Positions 45,135 to 54,708 of a stretch of DNA of 64,000 nt are shown one piece after another. Both the position numbers and the translations under genes were made by a program. The stretch is from contig NZ_JBOITL010000007.1 of the NCBI RefSeq assembly GCF_050717515.1, forward strand, positions 186,001-250,000, read 5' to 3'. The DNA comes from Clostridium_AD sp050717515. GTDB lineage: Bacteria; Bacillota; Clostridia; Clostridiales; Clostridiaceae. The stretch's first letter is position 1. Every line of letters begins with the position of its first letter. The notes beneath the pieces are model-generated. The model was not told the origin of the DNA. It searched no databases and worked only from the letters and a program-made list of their open reading frames with translations.

Positions 45135-45252
45135 GATCAGTCACCTCTTTTCATTGTATTTATTTATATTTATTAGCAACTTTTATTTTTGGTTTACAAG
45201 AGTCAATGTAAAATCATATTATCTTACATGGGTTTAACTTTACAAATATATC

Positions 45253-46602
45253 CTACTTATCCCCTACTGCAATAGGTAATTTATATTTTGTATTAAAATA
45301 ATTTTTAAGACTTTCGATTTTATCATTATCGGGCGCACCATTATATATTACCAACTCTGCAATATCAACATTTGGACCACCTATTTTTAATTCATTGCTT
45401 TCAGAACTAATTTGTTCTTTTACAAGGACCCATTCTTCCTTACCTTCTTCATCAATGTGTTCTTTTTTTGGTATTTTAAATTCATTATCACCATTTTTCA
45501 TAAAAACAGATTCTTCATTTCCTTCTCCATTTCGAACTACCGCAAAAACATAAATATTATTTGTATTTTGATTTTGCATATCTAAATATTGGTTTTCTTC
45601 ACTAAATTCAACATATTGCCATTTAGAACCCGTTTCCATTCCCATTTTCATTAACTTTGGTTTTTTACTGATTACCCACGCCGCTTCATTCGGTTCACTT
45701 CGGCCATATATACTTGAAATATCTATCCATTTTTTGACCCTGTTTTCCTTTCCATTTACCTCTACTTCATTATTATCAGATGGATCTATGAATCCTGCGT
45801 CAAAATGAGATACCAGATTTTCTTTTATGGGTAACCCTGATATAAAAACAGGTGAACTTACACTTTGTTTGCCTATTTTACCTGACTTAGCACCCGGAGT
45901 TGCAGTGAAAATAATATGTCTTCCCTTATATTTATCTAATGATAATGGAAAAATCTTTTCGTAAGCACCAAAATTATTTATAGTCTCATTGGACACCAAC
46001 TCATAATCCCTTGGAAAAAGAGGATAATAATATGATTTATTTATAATGTCATCGTTTAAACTAAAATTCGGATCTTTAGGCAACGGTGTAATATACTCCT
46101 TAGTTGAAACATACCACTCAACTACATTTAGCAAATGATCCCACTTATATGCAACATCATTCTCAAAATTCCCAACTACCTCAAATCCCCCTGTACCATA
46201 TCCATAAGAAACATTGTTACTCCCTTGTTCTATCTTGATTCCAATACTTTTAAGCTCAATAGGCTTTAATATTTCAGGCTTAACATTGGAAACGAGAGTA
46301 TAATAGGCCTTATTATTATGAGTCTTCTCAACTTCATAATAGTTTACTTTAACTCCACCTAAACTGTTAAAAATGACTCTTTCATTTAAAATTAATTTTT
46401 TGTTTCTAATCTTTTCTTTCACACGATCAATTTCCAGTTCCATTTCACGTTGAGTTAAAAATACTTCTTGGGAAATATCTTTAGTTTTATTTAGAAATAT
46501 GAGATGACTGCTCAATAGCGTTAGGAAGCCTACGCTAATGATACCTAAAATAGCTATAGCTAAAATAACCTCCACTAAAGTAAAACCATTTTTTTTCCTC
46601 AT
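45253..46602 (-). CDS. Type IV minor pilin with C-terminal lectin/LamG-like domain
   Basis: About 449 residues. A class III leader MRKKNG is followed by the prepilin motif FTLVEVILAIAILGIISV with E5, then a pilin-like region and a C-terminal domain of about 190 residues (LVSHFDAGFIDPSDN ... IAELVIYNGAPDNDKIES) that resembles concanavalin-A/LamG-like domains. Such a pilin may sit at the pilus tip and bind glycans or surfaces. ATG 46602 follows AAGGTGAG; the longer frame from 46656 would overlap the preceding gene. Confidence 0.8.
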   Translation of the reverse strand: MRKKNGFTLVEVILAIAILGIISVGFLTLLSSHLIFLNKTKDISQEVFLTQREMELEIDRVKEKIRNKKLILNERVIFNSLGGVKVNYYEVEKTHNNKAYYTLVSNVKPEILKPIELKSIGIKIEQGSNNVSYGYGTGGFEVVGNFENDVAYKWDHLLNVVEWYVSTKEYITPLPKDPNFSLNDDIINKSYYYPLFPRDYELVSNETINNFGAYEKIFPLSLDKYKGRHIIFTATPGAKSGKIGKQSVSSPVFISGLPIKENLVSHFDAGFIDPSDNNEVEVNGKENRVKKWIDISSIYGRSEPNEAAWVISKKPKLMKMGMETGSKWQYVEFSEENQYLDMQNQNTNNIYVFAVVRNGEGNEESVFMKNGDNEFKIPKKEHIDEEGKEEWVLVKEQISSESNELKIGGPNVDIAELVIYNGAPDNDKIESLKNYFNTKYKLPIAVGDK

Positions 46603-46622
46603 AAAACTCACCTTACTCTCAT

Positions 46623-48299
46623 CTATTTTTTTATTTGAGGACCTGAAACTAACCAAAAATCAGACATAATATCATTTGCAATATTTTTAAATACCTCATC
46701 TAAATTAAACCCTGGTTTATCATACCTATAGATGTTTTCCGATTTTGTTCCAATGCTTGTACCAATAGAATTAATATGAGTCCCTAAGTTATTTGCATAT
46801 CCTATCATATAGCTTTTTACTCCATTTCCATCTTCGAAGTTCTTAATTAAGTTGCCTACAGAAGTAACATATTGGCTGTTTGTAATTACAGTATTTCCAT
46901 TTCCGTAAAGACGTAAGGCATCTACAATATTAGAATTTCTTTTCCCATAATAATCATTATAATAATCTATATACGGATCCCACCGCGTTCCACTACCACT
47001 ATAACCCCTATGTTCGCTATTTATAAATGTGGTAGGTTCATCTTTGATACTACTAAAATTATAATGTCCAGAATCTAGATAATATTTACTATTTAAAAAA
47101 CTCCATTCTGTTCTCCATAGATAATTTTGATAATACTTGTTATCCTCTCTATCTGTGTTGTTGTATCGATACTCCCCGTTGTCCACCCAATTTCCAATTT
47201 CTGTTTCATATGTTGTTTCTCCATCTACCAATAAAATCATATAATGATGCACCTGGTCTTCTTCCTTTATTGACTTTATTCTTCTAAAATCACTATGAAG
47301 ATTATAGGCTTGTCTTAGTCCATCCCCAGTATTTGTACCCCCTACTGCTTTTGTTTTTTTTATAACCTCTACCAAATTCTTTTCCTGACTTTCATCATAG
47401 ACATTGTATATAGGGTGTCTATCACCAGGTTCCATATTATCAGTAGGATTCGGGTAATTTCCAGTTGTAGAAAATGGTACTATAGAGATAAAGATATTTT
47501 CTTCTTTTGAAAATTGCTGTATTATTCCTTCCTGCTGCTTATCTGCGTTTCCAGTTAGTGCCTCTCTTACGTATCTTATTCTTGAACTAGACTTTTCTTT
47601 ACTTACACTTCCTTCTCCAGCTGGAGTTTGATTCATACTACCAGATACGTCCACTACTACGGTTACATAAGCCATTTGATTTTTCCCTTTGCCAGAGGTT
47701 TGTCCATCATTACGATAAGCTAAGGCTACTGATGGAGAGGCTTTTGTACCTTTATCAACTACTTGCACTGCATTGGTAGATTCTACAGTAGATTCAAAAA
47801 CTATCTTTTCTCTTGTTTTGTTTCCTTTATCATCTATTATATAAGCATAAATTTTGTATTTCATTACACTCTCGCTCTTAGCCGAAGCCTCTTTTTCAAA
47901 AAACACTTCATATTTAATCTTATCCTGTCCACTTACTAAAACTCTTTCTTCATGCTGTACTCCATTGTACTCCATGGAAACTATCCGCTTTCCATCAGAA
48001 GATACCATGAAATAGTCCCAACCTGGGTCCATGCTATTAGTATTTGAAATAAAAGTTATGGGCACAGCAAAAACTGCCTTAGAATATCTTACAATTTTAG
48101 TTGTCTCTTCTGTAACACGTCTTATAGAGGATTGAAGATTATACTCTTTTACTGTTAACTTGTGAGATCTTATACCTAAATTAAGCAAATTAGCACTGAG
48201 TATAATCACTAGACTAGTTATAGCTATAGTCAATAGCAGCTCTATTAATGTAAACCCCTTTTTACATCTAAGATTATACCTAGAATTCTTCCTAATCAT
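46623..48299 (-). CDS. Type IV minor pilin with von Willebrand factor A domain
   Basis: A 558-residue protein. The prepilin motif CKKGFTLIELLLTIAITSLV marks the N-terminal helix, a PilW/PulJ-like part follows to about residue 200, then a VWA domain with MIDAS residues DVSGS, the Thr in GGTNTGDG and Asp in LLVDGE. A Tyr/Asn-rich stretch (about 370-460) is inserted in the VWA domain. VWA domains at pilus tips bind host or surface ligands and may sense force, as for PilY1. GGGGGTGA precedes the ATG. Confidence 0.88.
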   Translation of the reverse strand: MIRKNSRYNLRCKKGFTLIELLLTIAITSLVIILSANLLNLGIRSHKLTVKEYNLQSSIRRVTEETTKIVRYSKAVFAVPITFISNTNSMDPGWDYFMVSSDGKRIVSMEYNGVQHEERVLVSGQDKIKYEVFFEKEASAKSESVMKYKIYAYIIDDKGNKTREKIVFESTVESTNAVQVVDKGTKASPSVALAYRNDGQTSGKGKNQMAYVTVVVDVSGSMNQTPAGEGSVSKEKSSSRIRYVREALTGNADKQQEGIIQQFSKEENIFISIVPFSTTGNYPNPTDNMEPGDRHPIYNVYDESQEKNLVEVIKKTKAVGGTNTGDGLRQAYNLHSDFRRIKSIKEEDQVHHYMILLVDGETTYETEIGNWVDNGEYRYNNTDREDNKYYQNYLWRTEWSFLNSKYYLDSGHYNFSSIKDEPTTFINSEHRGYSGSGTRWDPYIDYYNDYYGKRNSNIVDALRLYGNGNTVITNSQYVTSVGNLIKNFEDGNGVKSYMIGYANNLGTHINSIGTSIGTKSENIYRYDKPGFNLDEVFKNIANDIMSDFWLVSGPQIKK

Positions 48300-48317
48300 T
48301 TATCTCACCCCCATATC

Positions 48318-48794
48318 TTACTTAGCTATTTTTTCTCTTACCATTTGATTATGATTATCCTCATTTATTCTCATTGTAGATGGAACTTTTGTATTTTTAC
48401 CTTTTAACTGACCAATAGATGTAATTCTTATCCAATTAATTTCATTCTCTTCTATTCTATCAATGCTTACGGTAGCTGTTCCTTTTTCGACGTCCTTAAT
48501 ATTAATTATAATAGTATCAGTTATAGGGATACTATTACTCTTTAACTTAATGACAGCTGCCTCGATTTTCTTAGGATCGTAATCTGGATTCATTAATGCA
48601 GCATATGTTAAGTCAACACCAGCTAAGGCAATATAATAGGTTTGAATCCTCTCTTCTTGCCTGGCTGTCTCAAAAATGTTTTGCCTTACAATATGCACAA
48701 CAGAAGTCATCAATATCATTAACACTGTAAAAGTGATTAATACCCATACAAGTGCTGCACCTTTCTTTTTTTTTAAAACACACCATTTTTTCAT
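48318..48794 (-). CDS. PilX-like pilus assembly protein
   Basis: About 158 residues: a basic N-terminus with KKKKGAALVWVL, one helix (LITFTVLMILMTSVV), then a mixed domain (YYIALAGVDLTYAALMNPD). This is the PilX/GspK-type layout, in which the helix starts with G-A-A-L-V rather than G-F-T-L-x-E. It lies between pilin genes of the same operon. ATG 48794 has GAGG 7 nt upstream; the ATG two codons before is too close. Confidence 0.7.
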   Translation of the reverse strand: MKKWCVLKKKKGAALVWVLITFTVLMILMTSVVHIVRQNIFETARQEERIQTYYIALAGVDLTYAALMNPDYDPKKIEAAVIKLKSNSIPITDTIIINIKDVEKGTATVSIDRIEENEINWIRITSIGQLKGKNTKVPSTMRINEDNHNQMVREKIAK

Positions 48795-48949
48795 TACCAT
48801 TCCTCATTTCTTAAACCACTTATTTCTGTACAGTTTAATAGGTTCTAATTTCACAACTGTAATTTTAAGCAATGCATACTTGATCTTTTAAAAAAACATA
48901 TTCATATACAAATTAATCAAATTCTGTCCACATAATGTACTACTATAAA

Positions 48950-49078
48950 AAAACCTAAATCTATAACCTCAACAGTATCTTCTAAACTGTAATTTTCATC
49001 GTTAACTTCCATATCCTCAATAAATAATAATTATAATATCCCTCTGCCATAGTTTTAGGATGTACTACTACTGGAATT
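48950..49078 (-). pseudogene. Fragment of pilM
   Basis: Matches 44551-44720 inside pilM in the same orientation, sharing GTATCTTCTAAACTGTAATT and CCCTCTGCCATAG/GTTTTAGGAT-type blocks, with a deletion of about 60 bp in the middle and no open frame. It lies in the 460-bp gap between the PilX-like gene and pilA, which has no gene. Confidence 0.8.
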
Positions 49079-49109
49079 TCAATATATTTACTCAAACAAT
49101 TTAATATGA

Positions 49110-49158
49110 ATTTCCAGTCATTGTTACATCCACTAAGGAGGTAACAATAACTGAAAAT
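49110..49158. repeat. 22-bp imperfect inverted repeat downstream of pilA
   Basis: Arms at 49110-49131 and 49137-49158 pair with three mismatches around a 5-nt loop (inner arms CATTGTTAC and GTAACAATA). It is adjacent to the pilM fragment. It may attenuate transcription after the major pilin gene or be a mobile-element scar. Confidence 0.6.
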
Positions 49159-49260
49159 TTTTGGTTGCTATCCATTTTCAAGATGAAGCATCATATACTT
49201 CACACTTTGTTCATGACCCCCGGGGACTTTTTTCGACCCGAAGGGTTGGCTTGCTACTAA

Positions 49261-49674
49261 TTATTTCCCATCTGCTTTCGCATCTATGCTTGATTTCCAT
49301 GGAATATTTTCAGTGTATGTTTCCTCACCATAACTAGCTGCTTCCGATTTCCATGTAACTATATATGCTACCTTTCCACCACCATCAATTTTAAAAGCAG
49401 GTACTGTTGGAATCGTCATATATTTAGTTTCAAGAGCCCCAGCAGCATTTCCTGTTCCCTTAACAACTATATCAGTCTCTGTCTCTTGGATTCTTGCAGC
49501 AGAAACTATTTGAGCAGCAGTCGCTGCTTCAGCCTTCACTTTTGAAGAATCTTTCAAACCTGAAAACCTAGGCACAGCAATAGCAGCCAAAATAACAATA
49601 ATCGCAATAACCACAATAAGCTCAATTAGAGTAAACCCTTTCTTCTTCTTTTTCTTCATTAAATCCTTTTTCAT
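49261..49674 (-). CDS. pilA: Type IV major pilin
   Basis: A 137-residue prepilin. The basic leader (KKDLMKKKKKKG) ends at the prepilin peptidase site before FTLIELIVVIAIIVILAA, with E5 intact. The mature body of about 125 residues starts with the usual helix and AVPRFSGLKDSSKVKAEAAT. Size and place next to pilC/pilB indicate the main pilus subunit. ATG 49674 follows AAGGGGGAA; an ATG 11 codons upstream lacks an SD. No prepilin peptidase gene is in the window. Confidence 0.9.
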   Translation of the reverse strand: MKKDLMKKKKKKGFTLIELIVVIAIIVILAAIAVPRFSGLKDSSKVKAEAATAAQIVSAARIQETETDIVVKGTGNAAGALETKYMTIPTVPAFKIDGGGKVAYIVTWKSEAASYGEETYTENIPWKSSIDAKADGK

Positions 49675-49802
49675 TAATAATTCCCCCTTACAAATAATAT
49701 ATTTCAAATATATAATAATGACTTAACTACAAAATTTTCATGTTGCTAATATTTAAAATTACCATGCACATATTATGTAGTTTTATCATATTAATCAAAC
49801 TA

Positions 49803-51011
49803 TTACTGAACTGTCTTAGACATGTCGAACATCGGTAGCATCATAGCAATAACTATAAATCCTATAACAATCCCCATTACTATTATCATAAGGGGCTCTA
49901 TCATTGTAGTCATTCTTTTCAGCGTTGCTTCTAACTCTTCATCATAAAAATTTGCAGTCTTGTCTAATATGTCATCTAGTGACCCTGATTCTTCACCTAT
50001 TTTTATCATAGAATGGAGCATTATTGGAAATAAGGACTCTTCTCCTAATGCTTCACCTAAAGACACACCTTTTAGTACTTTTTCTTTAATTTGCTCTAAG
50101 CTTTTTTCTGCTACTTTATTTCCAACTACCTTTTGTACTACATCTAGGGCTTGTACCAAAGATACGCCACTGGCAAGTACTGTAGATAGTGTTCTTGTAA
50201 ATCTAGATACTATTACTTTTTCTGTAGTATCTTTAATTATTGGTAATTTTAATTTCAATCCATCTAGTGTAAATCTACCCACTGGAGTTTTAGCATAAGT
50301 TTTCATGCCATAAACTCCTCCACCTATGACTATAAGTAAAATGTACCATTTAGTTTGTATGAATTTGCTTAACCCCATAACTATCCTAGTTGGTGCTGGT
50401 AGAGTTACGCCTGAGCCTTCAAACATTCCTATAAATGTAGGCATCATAAAGGCTAAAAGGAAAACTACTACTACCACGGATAATCCTGCTAGCACCATTG
50501 GATAAACCATAGCACTCTTAAGTTGATTATTTATTTTATTTTCTTTTTCAAAATGGGTTGCCATTCTGCTCATTATTATATCTAAATTACCACTGACTTC
50601 CCCAGTGTTAATCATATTTATCAGTAAATCAGGAAACACATCCTTGTGCTTTCCAAATGCCTCTGAAAGAGAGATACCCTTCTGCACATCATCATGTGCT
50701 TCATTTAAGCATTTCTTTAATTTTTTATTTACAGTTTGTTTTTTTAAAACATCTAACGCATTAGATATATTAGCACCTGCATTTATCATGGTGTGAAACT
50801 GTCTACAGAAAATATATAAGTCCTTTGTTTTAACTTTTGAAAAAGATTCAAATAAATCCTTCTGCTCACGTTCTAATGTTTCTTTAATTTCTATAGGATA
50901 GTAATTGTTATCCTCTATCATAGCTAACACTTCATTTTTACTATTAGCTTTATATGCTCCTTCTATTTTCTCACCTTTGTGATTCATAACTTTATACTTA
51001 AATGTAATCAC
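49803..51011 (-). CDS. pilC: Type IV pilus inner-membrane platform protein PilC
   Basis: A 402-residue PilC/GspF protein with two T2SSF domains (FCRQFHTMINAGANISNALD and SRFTRTLSTVLASGVSLVQALD) and three transmembrane helices. It anchors the assembly ATPase in the membrane. GTG start 51011 stands 7 nt after GGGGGG. Between pilB and pilC. Confidence 0.95.
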   Translation of the reverse strand: MITFKYKVMNHKGEKIEGAYKANSKNEVLAMIEDNNYYPIEIKETLEREQKDLFESFSKVKTKDLYIFCRQFHTMINAGANISNALDVLKKQTVNKKLKKCLNEAHDDVQKGISLSEAFGKHKDVFPDLLINMINTGEVSGNLDIIMSRMATHFEKENKINNQLKSAMVYPMVLAGLSVVVVVFLLAFMMPTFIGMFEGSGVTLPAPTRIVMGLSKFIQTKWYILLIVIGGGVYGMKTYAKTPVGRFTLDGLKLKLPIIKDTTEKVIVSRFTRTLSTVLASGVSLVQALDVVQKVVGNKVAEKSLEQIKEKVLKGVSLGEALGEESLFPIMLHSMIKIGEESGSLDDILDKTANFYDEELEATLKRMTTMIEPLMIIVMGIVIGFIVIAMMLPMFDMSKTVQ

Positions 51012-51034
51012 TTGCTCACCCCCCTTTCTTTAAA

Positions 51035-51069
51035 TTGAAAATTGAGGATTAAAAATTTTCAATTTTCAA
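51035..51069. repeat. Inverted repeat between pilB and pilC
   Basis: TTGAAAATTGA and TCAATTTTCAA form a perfect 11-bp stem with a 13-nt loop in the 70-bp pilB-pilC gap. No T run; possibly an mRNA-processing or attenuation site. Confidence 0.55.
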
Positions 51070-51080
51070 CTTTAAAAATC

Positions 51081-52769
51081 CTATTCCTTCAAAAATGCTA
51101 TTTTAACTAATTCCTCTATAGTTGTCATCCCCTTTAGCACTAAATCAGTACAGGATGTTTTTAGCGTTTTCATTCCATTTTCTATGCATATATCTCTTAT
51201 TTCATCTACACTAGCATTACGCATAATGTATTCCCTGTGTTTACGAGTTACTTCCATTATTTCATATACACCTATTCTTCCTGAGTATCCGCTGCTATTG
51301 CAGTGTCCACAACCTTTGCCTCTGTGAAGTAATAATTCTTCTGATGAATGAATACCTAAAATTTCTTTATGAAAATCAGTTGCTATGTAAGTTTCACTAC
51401 ACATTGGACATATTTTTTTTACAAGTCTTTGCGATATAATTCCCGCTATGGCACTAGCTACTAGGTATGGTTGTATATCCATATCTATAAGTCTTACAAT
51501 GGCTGAAGGCGCATCGTTTGTGTGTATTGTACTTAATACTATATGCCCTGTTATAGATGCTCTTGTAGCTATTTCTGCTGTTTCATTGTCCCTTATCTCA
51601 CCTATCATAACAACGTCAGGGTCTTGTCTCAAAATCGATCTTAGGCCCGATGCAAAAGTTAGTCCTGCTTTCACATTTACGTTTACTTGGTTTATTCCAT
51701 CTACTACGTACTCTACAGGATCTTCTACTGTTATAATGTTCTTACTGTTATCATTCAGTTCACTTAATAAGGTATATAGTGTAGTAGATTTTCCACTGCC
51801 TGTAGGACCTGTTACCAATATTATTCCATATGGATTCTTAAGTATTTTTTCTACTTTTTCTAAATCATCTTCGTTCATACCTAGTTTTTCTTTACCTACT
51901 AAGAAATTTTCTCTATCTAGTACCCGGATAACAATCTTTTCACCGTGAATTGTGGGTAAAGTGGATACCCGCAGGTCTACCTTCTTATTATCTACATCTG
52001 TTAAAATTCTACCGTCTTGTGGAATTCTTTTTTCTGCAATATTTAATTCTGCAAGTATTTTTATACGAGTTATAAAAGCATTAAATATATCTTTATTGTA
52101 TTTAGCTATCTCTTTTAAAGTACCATCTATTCTATATCTTATTTTTATATGATTTTCAAAAGGTTCTATATGAATATCACTAGCTTTTAGCTTTATTGCA
52201 TCACTTATTATAGAATCAACCAGTCTAACTGCTGGAGCACTTTTTATATCATCCAATTGCGCTTTATTTTCTTCCTTGTCTTCATTTGAGCCTTGAGCTT
52301 TTGATAAATCATCAGCAGCTTTCTTCGCATTTTGACTAGCATAATATTTATCAATTGTATTTTTAATATCTTTTATTGACGCAATATATATTAAAACATC
52401 AAAACCTGAAGATATCTTAACATCGTCTATTGCAAATATATTTAGTGGATCAGACATAGCAACCTTTAGTTTGTTGTTTTCCATACCAAAAGCAACTAAG
52501 TTGTATTTTTTCGAAATAATTTCTGGTACTAGTTGAACAACTTTTTGCTCAATATCTTCCCTATCTAGATATACTCTTTTTATAGACAATTGTTGCTCTA
52601 GAACTTCTAAAATATCTTCTTCACTTAGAATATCATCTTCAATAAGAATTTCGCCTAGCCTTTTCCCTGAGCCTTGCTGTTTTATTAGTACTTTTTTAAG
52701 CTGTTCTGGAGCTATCTTTCTAGATTCTACTAATAAATCTCCCAATCTTTTTTTTGCCATAATCTTCAT
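51081..52769 (-). CDS. pilB: Type IV pilus extension ATPase PilB
   Basis: A 562-residue PilB/GspE ATPase. The N-terminal MshEN-type domain (RLGDLLVESRKIAPEQL) is followed by the core with Walker A GPTGSGKSTT, Asp box IITVEDPVEY, Walker B VMIGEIRDNETAEIA and the His box. A zinc-binding set of four cysteines is in CPMC ... CGHC. It powers pilus extension. Retraction ATPase PilT is not in the window. First gene of the operon; GGGG precedes the ATG. Confidence 0.95.
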   Translation of the reverse strand: MKIMAKKRLGDLLVESRKIAPEQLKKVLIKQQGSGKRLGEILIEDDILSEEDILEVLEQQLSIKRVYLDREDIEQKVVQLVPEIISKKYNLVAFGMENNKLKVAMSDPLNIFAIDDVKISSGFDVLIYIASIKDIKNTIDKYYASQNAKKAADDLSKAQGSNEDKEENKAQLDDIKSAPAVRLVDSIISDAIKLKASDIHIEPFENHIKIRYRIDGTLKEIAKYNKDIFNAFITRIKILAELNIAEKRIPQDGRILTDVDNKKVDLRVSTLPTIHGEKIVIRVLDRENFLVGKEKLGMNEDDLEKVEKILKNPYGIILVTGPTGSGKSTTLYTLLSELNDNSKNIITVEDPVEYVVDGINQVNVNVKAGLTFASGLRSILRQDPDVVMIGEIRDNETAEIATRASITGHIVLSTIHTNDAPSAIVRLIDMDIQPYLVASAIAGIISQRLVKKICPMCSETYIATDFHKEILGIHSSEELLLHRGKGCGHCNSSGYSGRIGVYEIMEVTRKHREYIMRNASVDEIRDICIENGMKTLKTSCTDLVLKGMTTIEELVKIAFLKE

Positions 52770-53166
52770 TAGTCATGCCCCTTTATTAAAAAAATTATAT
52801 ACTCTGTCCACTTAATACATTTGAAATATTTCTATTAATAACTTTATTTATAATGTTTTGCTTATTTTTCTATAATTATTTATTATTATTGTAATATGAT
52901 TAACTTTTTATTACAACATTTTTTTTAAATAATTTATACTAAAACAAACATTTTTTTTTCACTTCTCAAATTTCACTTATTTTCTTTAATTTTACTCGTT
53001 TTCCAATTAAACTTTCCTTTTGAAATGCATGTTTTTATATTAATTTGATATTTATAGATTCTTTCATAATTTGCATTTTTTAGCGTTTTTTGCGTTTTAT
53101 CATCACTCAGGTAATTTTCAATTGTTTTTATTGAAATATTAGTTAGAACTAAAACAAATTCCTTTA
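52770..53166. other. Upstream region of the pilus operon
   Basis: A 397-bp AT-rich stretch between the polymerase gene stop and pilB, both transcribed to the left. I looked for c-di-GMP-I and c-di-GMP-II aptamers and saw neither. No gene, and no clear promoter could be chosen. Confidence 0.5.
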
Positions 53167-54444
53167 TTATAATATGCTACTCATCAACGGATAATCTTCT
53201 TCCCCACCACCCATACCCATTGATAATCCATGTATACCCGAATGAATAAAAGAGGCTTTGGTAATAGATTTTGACCCAAATCTAACTCGCAAATCATCAA
53301 CAACAACATCAATTTTACGCTGCTTTTCGATATCCTTATCATCGAAAAGAGTAGCTTGAGTAAATTCATTACTACATAATTCCGAAACTCTTACTCCTAG
53401 CTTTCTTACAGGGTCGCCTTTCCACAGTTCGTCAAAAATCATATTTGCTATCTTGGCTATTTGGGTAGTGGAATCAGTAGAGAAAGATAATTTCTTTTGT
53501 CTCGAGTAGCCTATAAAATCCTTACTAACATAGCTTACTTCAACAAGCCGGCATGTGTTTTGAGAATACCTCAGCCTCACTGCAACACTTTCTGTAAGTG
53601 ACAATAGAACCAGATGGGCGTTCATAGCATCTTCCACATCAAAGCTCACAGTTGTACTATTACCAATACCTTTCATTACCATATGATTACTTTTTCTTAC
53701 TTCCGAGTTTTCAATACCATGTGCATAATTCCAGATTAATTGTCCATGACTTTTCAGCTTAAATTTTAGAATTTCTGGATCGTAGTTTGCGAGATCAGAA
53801 ATAGTCTCTATTCCTAAGGTGAATAATTTAGCATTGGTCTGTCTTCCAACCATAAATAGGTCACCTACAGGTAGTGGCCACATTTTTTTCTTTATTTCCT
53901 GAGGATAAAGGGTAACAACTGCATCTTTAGCCATATCCGAACCCATTTTTGCAAGAAGTTTATTTATAGAAACACCAACGCTTACTGCGAATCCAAGTTC
54001 CTTTTTGATTCTCTCCTTAATACTAAAAGCTAGTTCCTCTATGTTGGGATACATGTTCTCCATACCTGTAAAGTCCAAAAAACATTCGTCAATCGAGTAC
54101 CTCTGGACCTTTGGAGTATACTCTCTAAGTAACTCAACTAAAGCATTTGAACATTTCATATAGCATTCATACCGTGGAGGAAAAATTAATAATTCAACTC
54201 CATACCCTGCACATTTTAGCCTTGCCTCATACAACGTTTCACCGGTCTGAACACCATACTGATTACAAGGAATACTTTTAGCCAAAATTATTCCGTGCCT
54301 CGATTCCGGATCCCCGCCGACAGCAGATGGAATCTCCCTTATATCTAGAATTTCGCCATGCTGAAGTCTGTAAACCGCTTCAAAGCTTAAATAGGCACTG
54401 TTAACATCAAGGTGCATTATCCGTCTTTTCATATCAAATGTCAT
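53167..54444 (-). CDS. Y-family DNA polymerase (DinB/UmuC-like)
   Basis: A 425-residue translesion polymerase. Catalytic acids are in MHLDVNSAYLSFE (first Asp) and YSIDECFLDFT (DE pair); the thumb region has GVSINKLLAKMGSDMAK and the little-finger domain follows. Phrases like ESRHGIILAKSIPCNQYGVQTGE place it with Gram-positive UvrX/YqjW-like members rather than classical Pol IV. ATG 54444 has GGAGG 8 nt upstream; the TTG 5 codons earlier includes that SD. The SOS box upstream indicates LexA control. Confidence 0.92.
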   Translation of the reverse strand: MTFDMKRRIMHLDVNSAYLSFEAVYRLQHGEILDIREIPSAVGGDPESRHGIILAKSIPCNQYGVQTGETLYEARLKCAGYGVELLIFPPRYECYMKCSNALVELLREYTPKVQRYSIDECFLDFTGMENMYPNIEELAFSIKERIKKELGFAVSVGVSINKLLAKMGSDMAKDAVVTLYPQEIKKKMWPLPVGDLFMVGRQTNAKLFTLGIETISDLANYDPEILKFKLKSHGQLIWNYAHGIENSEVRKSNHMVMKGIGNSTTVSFDVEDAMNAHLVLLSLTESVAVRLRYSQNTCRLVEVSYVSKDFIGYSRQKKLSFSTDSTTQIAKIANMIFDELWKGDPVRKLGVRVSELCSNEFTQATLFDDKDIEKQRKIDVVVDDLRVRFGSKSITKASFIHSGIHGLSMGMGGGEEDYPLMSSIL

Positions 54445-54515
54445 TACATTAACCTCCAAGGATATAATTAATTATGTCAATCAGTTCATATTAATCTCCA
54501 ATTACTAATTATATA

Positions 54516-54529
54516 CGAACTTATGTTCT
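54516..54529 (-). promoter_or_regulatory. SOS (LexA) box of the Y-family polymerase
   Basis: CGAACTTATGTTCT contains GAAC-N4-GTTC, the Gram-positive LexA core, 72 nt upstream of the start codon. Confidence 0.85.
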
Positions 54530-54680
54530 TGTTCAATGTTATTTACAGGACATAATTTTTATATACCTATAATTTTTATAAAATTTTATTCTTTGAATAA
54601 ATGATAATTTTAATAGAAAAGCTAAACAAACTGCTCATAAGGTACTTACATAAAAATAGCTTAGACAATTGATTTTAATG

Positions 54681-54698
54681 TTGTTTATACATAAACAA
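54681..54698 (+). promoter_or_regulatory. Candidate operator upstream of the ABC exporter pair
   Basis: Perfect inverted repeat TTGTTTAT-AC-ATAAACAA, 295 nt before the exporter start. Symmetry and size fit a MarR/TetR-type site, but no cognate regulator is adjacent. Confidence 0.5.
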
Positions 54699-54708
54699 TG
54701 TAGAGTCT

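Noticed and set aside
52770..53166. Possible c-di-GMP riboswitch before the pilus operon
   Set aside because: Clostridial pilus operons often have one, but neither the type I GGACGCAAAGCC-like core nor type II features are present on the minus strand.
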